Positions 16,676 through 22,433 of a stretch of DNA of 24,653 nt are shown piece after piece (the stretch's first letter is position 1; each line of letters begins with the position of its first letter). The notes beneath the pieces were generated by a model. That model made no database searches. It saw only the letters and a list, made by a program, of their open reading frames with translations, and was not told the DNA's origin. The stretch covers positions 1 through 24,653 of the forward strand of contig JBAWXE010000035.1 in the NCBI GenBank assembly GCA_037144255.1, read 5' to 3'. The DNA is from JBAWXE01 sp037144255. GTDB taxonomy: Bacteria > Bacteroidota > Bacteroidia > Chitinophagales > Chitinophagaceae. Both the position numbers and the translations under genes were made by a program.

Positions 16676-16745
16676 GTTGCTCGCCATAAGGTTTTTCTTT
16701 GGATAAAAATAGTTATTCAGCAGAAAAAAGGAAAAATATATAAAC

Positions 16746-16775
16746 TTGCTTGCAAAGGTTGTGGTTTCACATTTG
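16746..16775 (+). promoter_or_regulatory. candidate purA promoter
   Basis: TTG (16746-16748), N19, CACATTTG (16768-16775) matches TTG / TAnnTTTG with one base off. It is 30 nt upstream of the purA ATG at 16806. It also argues against the longer in-frame start at 16746, which would overlap it. Confidence 0.4.
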
Positions 16776-16805
16776 CAGCTTAATTTTACGCGTTCAATTT
16801 ATTTT

Positions 16806-18074
16806 ATGATAGATGTTTTGCTCGGCTTGCAATGGGGTGATGAGGGTAAAGGAAAAATAGTAGACTACCTCGCTGCACAGTACGATATTATTGCCCGTTT
16901 TCAAGGTGGTCCTAATGCCGGACACACACTGTATGTAGATGGGAAAAAGGTAGTATTGCACACAATACCTTCGGGTGTTTTTCATACTCATTGTCTAAAT
17001 CTTATTGGTAATGGTGTAGTGATTGATCCTGTTACTTTGCAAAAAGAAATAGAAACTATTTTACCATTACAACCTGATGCACTCAGCAGATTATTCATAT
17101 CCCATCGTGCACATCTGATTTTGCCTACACATCGTGCATTAGACGCAGCATCAGAAGCCTCTAAAGGAAAAGAAAAGATAGGGTCTACTCTCAAGGGTAT
17201 TGGTCCTGCTTATATGGATAAAACTGGCCGTAACGGTCTACGTATTGGTGATATCCTCAGTAAAAATTTCGAAGAAAAATATAACTCGCTGAAAGAAAAG
17301 CACTTACAAATACTTCGCCAATATGAACATGAAGTGAATTGGCAAGAATGGGAAGCTGCTTTCTTCTCATCTGTAAAGTATCTTCGTTCCTTAAATATCG
17401 TGAATGCTGAGTACTGGCTGGATTCTCACATGAGAACAGGTAAAAAAGTATTGGCTGAAGGTGCTCAAGGTAGTATGCTGGATATTGATTTTGGTACTTA
17501 TCCTTTTGTTACATCTTCCAATACTATTACAGCTGGTGTTTGTAGTGGCTTAGGGGTTCCCCCTTCTAAGATCGGAGATGTATATGGTATTTCTAAGGCT
17601 TATTGCACACGTGTTGGTGGTGGTCCATTCCCTACAGAATTGGAAGACGAGACCGGAGAAGCTTTGCGTAAAGCTGGTAACGAGTTTGGTGCTACTACAG
17701 GACGTCCACGTCGCTGTGGTTGGATAGATTTGGTTGCATTACGTTATGCTGTTATGCTCAGTGGTGTTACTAAGCTTATTATTACTAAAGCAGATGTATT
17801 AGATGGTTTCGACCCTATCAAAGCTGCAGTAGCGTACCAGGTAGATGGTGGTACTGATACTAATGAACTTCCATACGATCTGTGTGGTGTGCAAATCGAC
17901 CCCGTCTATAAAGTTTTCCCGGGTTGGGATAAACCCATTAGTACTTGTACAAAATATGATGAATTGCCTCAGGTATTCAAAGAATATTGCAATTTTGTAC
18001 AGAATTATTTAGAAACAAAAATTAGCTATATATCTAATGGGACAGGCCGCGATCAGCTACTTGTAATTCCTTAG
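16806..18074 (+). CDS. purA: adenylosuccinate synthetase
   Basis: A 422-residue cytosolic enzyme that joins IMP and aspartate using GTP, the first committed step from IMP to AMP. Diagnostic motifs are LGLQWGDEGKGK (residues 6-17, catalytic Asp12), GGPNAGHT (34-41, catalytic His40), STLKGIGPAY, the GAQGSMLDIDFGTYPFVTSS block and TTGRPRRCGW for IMP/GTP binding. The length is typical. The frame is open upstream to a TTG at 16746, but the family begins just before the DVLLGLQWGDEG strand, so I chose the ATG at 16806. It is followed by a long A/T tract and then the lysine/aspartate block gene. Confidence 0.97.
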   Translation: MIDVLLGLQWGDEGKGKIVDYLAAQYDIIARFQGGPNAGHTLYVDGKKVVLHTIPSGVFHTHCLNLIGNGVVIDPVTLQKEIETILPLQPDALSRLFISHRAHLILPTHRALDAASEASKGKEKIGSTLKGIGPAYMDKTGRNGLRIGDILSKNFEEKYNSLKEKHLQILRQYEHEVNWQEWEAAFFSSVKYLRSLNIVNAEYWLDSHMRTGKKVLAEGAQGSMLDIDFGTYPFVTSSNTITAGVCSGLGVPPSKIGDVYGISKAYCTRVGGGPFPTELEDETGEALRKAGNEFGATTGRPRRCGWIDLVALRYAVMLSGVTKLIITKADVLDGFDPIKAAVAYQVDGGTDTNELPYDLCGVQIDPVYKVFPGWDKPISTCTKYDELPQVFKEYCNFVQNYLETKISYISNGTGRDQLLVIP

Positions 18075-18110
18075 AAAAAAAAATTTTTTTTAGAAGAAAA
18101 AAATTTGGCA
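18075..18110 (+). other. A-tract/T-tract between purA and the block-protein gene
   Basis: Nine A are followed directly by eight T (18075-18091), then a further A7TTT. The A/T junction could form a short perfect hairpin or intrinsically curved DNA. It begins at the purA stop codon, so it may act as a weak terminator or as an upstream element for the gene at 18149. Which of these applies cannot be told from the sequence. Confidence 0.4.
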
Positions 18111-18148
18111 ATTTCCATAAACATTTAAAATTTTACGGCATCAACAGT

Positions 18149-18718
18149 ATGAGCGCTATGAGATCAGAAACAGGAAAAAAAGAAGCTGCCAGCAAAAAAG
18201 GCGCTGCTGCAAGCGCTAAACCTGCAGCTAAAAAGGCATCATCCAAATCGGCAAAAAGCATGGACGATGATGATGACGATTTGGACGGTGATATAGAAGA
18301 ATCCCCAAAGAAGAAAACTGCTGCAAAGAAAGCAACAGCTACTAAATCAAAAAAGGTAGATGACGACGACGATGACGATGATACCGATGACGATATCGAC
18401 GAAACGCCAAAGAAAAAAACTGCAGCTAAGAAATCTACAGTATCTAAGTCTAAGAAGAAAAGTGATGATGACGACGACGATGATGATGACGATATTGATG
18501 ATGCTGATGATGACTTTGGTGTAGACGAAGAAGATGACTACGACATCGAAAAAGAGTTTGAAGAATTTGATCTTCCTAAGTCTAAAACTAAAACTACTGG
18601 TAAGAAATCAACCAAGAAAGGTGCTGATGACGACTTTGATATCGATGATGAGTTCAAAGATCTTGGCTTCTTCAATGAAGGTAGTGGCGGATTTGATGAT
18701 GATGATGATGATTTTTAA
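18149..18718 (+). CDS. disordered Lys/Asp block protein (polyampholyte), unknown function
   Basis: I do not recognise a folded domain. The 189 residues alternate basic and acidic blocks. Lys/Ala-rich stretches (about 10-37, 53-69, 87-105, 143-159) resemble histone H1-like tails; Asp-rich stretches (38-51, 71-85, 106-142, 160-171) lie between them. Residues 51-85 and 86-120 are a tandem 35-residue repeat, recognisable by E[ST]PKKKTAAKK. The C-terminus is GGFDDDDDDF, an acidic run closed by Phe as the last residue, like the C-terminal tip of SSB. There is no signal peptide. Reading-frame integrity through such biased codons, a defined ATG and stop, and the 11-nt gap to pabB support a real gene. 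The composition suggests nucleic-acid contact or condensate formation (inference). Confidence 0.8.
   Translation: MSAMRSETGKKEAASKKGAAASAKPAAKKASSKSAKSMDDDDDDLDGDIEESPKKKTAAKKATATKSKKVDDDDDDDDTDDDIDETPKKKTAAKKSTVSKSKKKSDDDDDDDDDDIDDADDDFGVDEEDDYDIEKEFEEFDLPKSKTKTTGKKSTKKGADDDFDIDDEFKDLGFFNEGSGGFDDDDDDF
18299..18508 (+). repeat. two tandem 105-nt units inside the block-protein gene
   Basis: Units 18299-18403 and 18404-18508 each encode 35 residues with the order E[ST]PKKKTAAKK, a Thr/Ser/Lys linker and an Asp run. Codons differ between the copies (for example GCTGCAAAG against GCAGCTAAG), so the duplication is not recent or is under protein-level selection. Confidence 0.7.
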
Positions 18719-18729
18719 TCATTATTACT

Positions 18730-20025
18730 TTGTATAGACAAACAGATACATTTCCGTTAGCCGATAGGTTATTTCATGATATACAACAGCGAATGCTGAA
18801 CTGGTCTAAACAGTTCAGCATTCTTCTTTTTCTGGATAGTAACAGTTATGATTCGCCATATGGCAAATACGATTGTCTATTAGCAGCGGGTGCATTAGAT
18901 ATTATAAGCCAACCACAAGGCGATTTATTACAATATCTACAACAATTTCATACTCAACATAAGGATTGGTTATTCGGCCATATAGCATATGAATACAAAG
19001 ATCTTTTAGAACACATATTATCATCTTCTTATCCCGCTACTATAGGATTTCCTTTAGCTCAATTTTTTAGGCCACAGATCGTTTGTTATATTGAAAAGGG
19101 TAGTGGTAATCTTACTATTGAGTGTGTAGGCATATCACCTCTTGAAATTTTCAATGCAATAATCAATACATCACCATTAGAAAAATTATCTCAACCCAAA
19201 CTTAGTTTTCAACAACGTATAAATAAAGATACCTACCTCAATTCAATTACTACACTACGTAGGCATATTGCGGATGGTGATTGCTACGAGATCAATTTCT
19301 GTAATGAGGGTTATTGCGAATCTGCAGTTATTGATCCTGTTCAAGTTTTTAATGCACTCAATACACTTTCTCCGGCTCCGTTTGCAGCATATTACAGGCT
19401 CTATGATAAATATATGATGTGTGCCAGCCCCGAGCGCTATATTCGTAAACAAGGACAACATTTACTTTGCCAGCCAATAAAAGGCACTGCTCGTCGTGAT
19501 GCAAATGAACTCAAAGACATTGAGATCAAAACAGCTCTGTATCACAATATTAAAGAACGGGCAGAAAATGTAATGATAGTAGATCTCATGCGCAGCGATT
19601 TAGCTCATACATGCATTCCCGGCACTATTCAGGTAGATGAACTATTTGGTATTTATACTTTTCCTCAAGTTCATCAGATGATCTCTACCATCAGCGGAAA
19701 ACTAAAACCTGATACCCCGTTCACTGATGCCATTGGTTACTCATTTCCTATGGGTAGTATGACAGGTGCTCCTAAAGTAATGGTCATGCAACTGATAGAA
19801 TTATATGAACAAAGTCGTAGGGAATTATATTCAGGTACAGTTGGCTACATCTCACCCCAAGGTGATATGGACTTCAATGTGGTGATACGTAGCTTGTTTT
19901 ATAATGCTACCTCACAATATTTATCGTATCATACTGGTGGAGCGATTACATTCGATAGTGAACCGCAGCAGGAATGGGATGAAATGCGTTTGAAAGCTTG
20001 GGCATTAGAACGTTTATTTTCTTAA
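18730..20025 (+). CDS. pabB: aminodeoxychorismate synthase component I
   Basis: A 431-residue chorismate-binding enzyme. PabB aminates chorismate to 4-amino-4-deoxychorismate for p-aminobenzoate and folate synthesis, using ammonia from PabA. The C-terminal chorismate domain is complete: HIADGDCYEINFC (179-191), PIKGTARR (249-256), ERAENVMIVDLMRSDL (276-291), GSMTGAPK (342-349) and GAITFDSEPQQEWDE (404-418). Lys251 in PIKGT is the PabB nucleophile; anthranilate synthase TrpE has PIAGT there, so I call PabB. The only start covering the N-terminal domain is TTG at 18730, because a stop lies at 18709 and the next ATG (18793) would cut into it. No pabA or pabC is adjacent. It begins 11 nt after the block-protein stop. 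Confidence 0.92.
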   Translation: MYRQTDTFPLADRLFHDIQQRMLNWSKQFSILLFLDSNSYDSPYGKYDCLLAAGALDIISQPQGDLLQYLQQFHTQHKDWLFGHIAYEYKDLLEHILSSSYPATIGFPLAQFFRPQIVCYIEKGSGNLTIECVGISPLEIFNAIINTSPLEKLSQPKLSFQQRINKDTYLNSITTLRRHIADGDCYEINFCNEGYCESAVIDPVQVFNALNTLSPAPFAAYYRLYDKYMMCASPERYIRKQGQHLLCQPIKGTARRDANELKDIEIKTALYHNIKERAENVMIVDLMRSDLAHTCIPGTIQVDELFGIYTFPQVHQMISTISGKLKPDTPFTDAIGYSFPMGSMTGAPKVMVMQLIELYEQSRRELYSGTVGYISPQGDMDFNVVIRSLFYNATSQYLSYHTGGAITFDSEPQQEWDEMRLKAWALERLFS

Positions 20026-20329
20026 TATTAAATATTGTTTTAATTAAATGTGTCTATCGGGTTATAATGATCAAATCAAATAGTTTGTCTATTCTTCAAT
20101 ACGCCCTATTGTTAATAAATGTCTATACACGCAAAGAGCTTGTTTTATTTATCAACTTTATTGATTTGTAGGCTTACATTACAAATTCAATAACACTACC
20201 TATTTGTATAATGTTGTACATTGCAGCTGCACTCGGTTATGTACATCACAATTTAATAGTTTAATTATATGCGCCATTTGCACTCCCTTCACTATAGAGA
20301 ACATTTCAATACTTTTTTAAGCATTAGTT
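20026..20329 (+). promoter_or_regulatory. 304-nt AT-rich intergenic region, probable long leader of the RRM gene
   Basis: No gene is readable. It contains a nested palindromic structure at 20215-20245: outer arms TGTACAT / ATGTACA around the 10-bp palindrome TGCAGCTGCA (20222-20231). A loose promoter match TTG-N18-TTGATTTG lies near 20139-20167. A long 5' UTR with cold or RNA-structure control is possible (inference). No clear terminator for pabB is seen. Confidence 0.35.
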
Positions 20330-20710
20330 ATGAATTTATTCATAGGCAATCTGAGCCTTGATTCAACAACGGAAGACCTACGTAATATCTTTTCTGAATT
20401 TGGTGAGATAGTAGTAGTGAGGGTAGTAATGGACAAAGATACCGGCATATCGCGTGGGTTTGGCTTTGTTGAATATGCTGATAAGTTTACAGCTTTCGAT
20501 GCTATAGATGCAATTGACGGTACTTATTTACATGGAAATATCATTTCTGTTAAGGAGGCTAAAACCCAACCTAATGACCGTAAAGGTAGTGGCTCAAAAA
20601 GCTCTTTCAGAGGTCCATCAAAAGGCGGTGTTCCATCAAGAAGTGGACCAGCACCTACCAGAAGTACTGATTTACCATTACGCCCTCGTTTCAAGAGAAA
20701 ATTAGACTAG
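20330..20710 (+). CDS. RRM-domain RNA-binding protein
   Basis: A 126-residue single-RRM protein. RNP2 is LFIGNL (residues 3-8) and RNP1 is RGFGFVEY (42-49), with the key aromatic residues Phe4, Phe44 and Phe46 present. The C-terminal tail (about 80-126) is disordered and rich in Gly, Ser, Arg and Pro, ending in FKRKLD, like the glycine-rich bacterial RNA-binding proteins of Bacteroidota and cyanobacteria, some of which are cold-induced. It probably binds single-stranded RNA in the cytoplasm; targets are unknown. A 304-nt region without genes lies upstream, and a terminator closely follows its stop codon, so it is likely a single-gene transcript. Confidence 0.93.
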   Translation: MNLFIGNLSLDSTTEDLRNIFSEFGEIVVVRVVMDKDTGISRGFGFVEYADKFTAFDAIDAIDGTYLHGNIISVKEAKTQPNDRKGSGSKSSFRGPSKGGVPSRSGPAPTRSTDLPLRPRFKRKLD

Positions 20711-20750
20711 ATATAGCATTCAATACCATTGTGTATTGCTATATTTTTTT
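20711..20750 (+). terminator. terminator of the RRM gene
   Basis: The lower stem ATATAGC / GCTATAT (20711-20717 and 20738-20744), a 4-nt bulge and the upper stem AATAC / GTATT (20722-20726 and 20733-20737) with loop CATTGT are followed by six to seven T. It overlaps the last codons of the convergent gene, which ends at 20739. Confidence 0.75.
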
Positions 20751-21839
20751 CTTATTTACTTCTAAGCTTTTTGCTTGTAACAAACTTGCAATGCTCTCAA
20801 ATTGCTGAGTGATTTGTTTCTCAGATTTAGCGGTTATTTTCTCAAAAATATTCAAGGATACATTCATTTTGTTGCTCTCCATATGTGAGTCCCAGGATGC
20901 ATGTGCTGTACCATTTATGAGTATTGTTCCTAATCCATTACCACCTGTAGCACCCAGTGCTCCATATATATGTTGTTGCATATCTGGGCTTACAAATCGT
21001 TGCCTGCCATCTGGAGCATAACCCATAGTGTAAGTATCCCATTGTGGAAGGATATCAATAGTGTCAATTTTTGATAATTGATGTTTTTCGAAAGCACTAA
21101 GGTCATTTGTTAGTAATAGATATTTGTCGCCAATATCAGTGGTATCGTGTGCTGCAATAGCAGTTTTTGCTCTGCCGGCTGAAACTCCTGCCCACCATTG
21201 AAAGTCTTTAATTCTTATCGGGCCAAATGCTTGCATATATGCAGATGCTAACCATTGCAAAGCTTTGTCTGGGTCTTCTTTTACAAAGCTCTTTTTAGCC
21301 CATGCATCGGTAGTAATATAAGAAAGTATATTGGATCTTAGACTTGCAGAACCCACTCTTAGCATATCGCCTTCAAAGCACATACGATTCAAGAGAAACT
21401 TGATTGCCTCTTCGGGTATACTTACACTTTGTTTCAATTCTGATACAGTGAAAGGTTTCTTGCAAGTAGCTAAAAGTTCCTTACGCCATTGTTGGTACTT
21501 AGTGCTTGGTATCTTATCTCCGGCACCGTATCTTTTTTCCCAACAAGGGTCATCTGCAGCTGGTATAGTAGCAGCAAATACCAAGGGGGCTATCTCTGTG
21601 GCCTGCATGTGAACAGATAGTCGCATAGCTGGTATGCGCAAAACATTCTTCTTGGTATCTAACGATTGAAAGTCTTTTTCTGTCAGCGTCTTTATTCTTG
21701 CCAAGAGAGATAAAGATGCAGAAGGATGCCAGCTATATACACCCACTATATCTTTCAATACTTGCATGGCATCATTACCTTGCTTATTAAGAAACTGACG
21801 AGTATATGACCAAGAACTGATGTGTAAGATGTCAGGCAT
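20739..21839 (-). CDS. winged-helix (HTH_42/AlkZ-like) protein
   Basis: A 366-residue protein of the winged-helix family that includes the DNA glycosylases AlkZ and YcaQ. Two stretches align with the family: the helix IVGVYSWHPSASLSLLARI (31-49), against the usual VQAQDxRAALLALxxR, and VLRIPAMRLSVHM (66-78), against LVRTWPMRGTLHL. The central part (about 135-230) has winged-helix-like segments, and the C-terminus has the PQWDTYTMGYAPDGR block (about 263-277), matching the family's LPxWDxYLxGYxxR. The catalytic Gln-x-Gln position is replaced by Tyr35-Ser-Trp37, so glycosylase activity is doubtful. Its ATG lies 2 nt after the stop of the DUF1569 gene, indicating one transcript and probable translational coupling. 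Confidence 0.85.
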   Translation of the reverse strand: MPDILHISSWSYTRQFLNKQGNDAMQVLKDIVGVYSWHPSASLSLLARIKTLTEKDFQSLDTKKNVLRIPAMRLSVHMQATEIAPLVFAATIPAADDPCWEKRYGAGDKIPSTKYQQWRKELLATCKKPFTVSELKQSVSIPEEAIKFLLNRMCFEGDMLRVGSASLRSNILSYITTDAWAKKSFVKEDPDKALQWLASAYMQAFGPIRIKDFQWWAGVSAGRAKTAIAAHDTTDIGDKYLLLTNDLSAFEKHQLSKIDTIDILPQWDTYTMGYAPDGRQRFVSPDMQQHIYGALGATGGNGLGTILINGTAHASWDSHMESNKMNVSLNIFEKITAKSEKQITQQFESIASLLQAKSLEVNKKKI

Positions 21840-21841
21840 TA

Positions 21842-22282
21842 TTATGCACCAAATTGTGAAAGGTGATGATCGAAGTGTTTATATTGGCTATGTCCCCATT
21901 CCAAATCTGTTAGTTTACCGAACATTGGGTGCACTTTATCACTTACATTATCAGGTGTAAAGCGATTTAGCATAGCTAGAACATGCTGTTTTTGAGTATC
22001 GAAATCCTGCTCTGATTCAACCATCAACTCTTTAGGAGTAAACAGGTTTTTCTTAAAAGGCTTTGGCCCAACAACATTACTTTTAAATAAGGGTCCCAAT
22101 ATTTTATTCATGAATGTTCCGGCTGGTTTGGGATTTGTAAGTGCCAGTCCTAAAGGAATGCTCACGTGTTTAAGCATTTGAGCTACATCCATCTTGCCCC
22201 ATTGTCTTTGGGTTTGAGAGGTCAAAGATTGTACTCTACGGATGATCTCTTGTTTAGTGGTTTGGTCAAATAGGCTTTTCAT
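21842..22282 (-). CDS. DUF1569 (DinB-like) domain protein
   Basis: A 146-residue protein matching DUF1569, a branch of the DinB/YfiT-like four-helix bundle superfamily. Visible features are RQWGKMDVAQMLKHV (26-40, with His39), a basic LFTPKEL loop, and the closing EWGHSQYKHFDHHLSQFG helix (about 128-145) with a His-rich HxxxxHxxHH arrangement. This resembles the metal-binding triad of DinB proteins, many of which are thiol-dependent transferases. The substrate is unknown. The ATG at 22282 is preceded by a promoter-like TTG-N21-TAATTTTA. It is the first gene of a two-gene unit with the AlkZ-like protein 2 nt downstream, a pairing suggestive of a linked role in damage response or detoxification (inference). 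Confidence 0.85.
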   Translation of the reverse strand: MKSLFDQTTKQEIIRRVQSLTSQTQRQWGKMDVAQMLKHVSIPLGLALTNPKPAGTFMNKILGPLFKSNVVGPKPFKKNLFTPKELMVESEQDFDTQKQHVLAMLNRFTPDNVSDKVHPMFGKLTDLEWGHSQYKHFDHHLSQFGA

Positions 22283-22331
22283 GATTTTTTCTTTGGTTTT
22301 ATGATCAATACAGATATGTTGATAATAGGTT

Positions 22332-22363
22332 TAAAATTACGATCTTTTTTAATGAGCTGCCAA
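22332..22363 (-). promoter_or_regulatory. candidate promoter of the DUF1569 operon
   Basis: On the minus strand TTG (22361-22363), N21, TAATTTTA (22332-22339) fits TTG / TAnnTTTG except for the last base. The start codon follows about 50 nt later. Confidence 0.4.
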
Positions 22364-22381
22364 TATTGTGATCTAAATAAA

Positions 22382-22413
22382 AGAACCCCATTACTATATA
22401 TAGTAATGGGGTT
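22382..22413 (-). terminator. terminator of the right-hand T9SS cargo gene
   Basis: A perfect 14-bp stem GAACCCCATTACTA / TAGTAATGGGGTTC (22382-22395 and 22400-22413) with loop TATA. On the minus strand it is followed by a T-rich stretch (complement of 22369-22381). It lies 20 nt beyond the cargo stop codon. Confidence 0.9.
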
Positions 22414-22433
22414 CGAAAAATGAATAGTGAGTA

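Noticed and set aside
16746..16805. N-terminal extension of purA
   Set aside because: The extra 20 residues have no counterpart in the family and overlap a candidate promoter; the ATG at 16806 gives the normal N-terminus.
18730..20025. Anthranilate synthase component I (TrpE)
   Set aside because: The key motif is PIKGT with Lys251, the PabB form; TrpE has PIAGT. No trp genes are adjacent.
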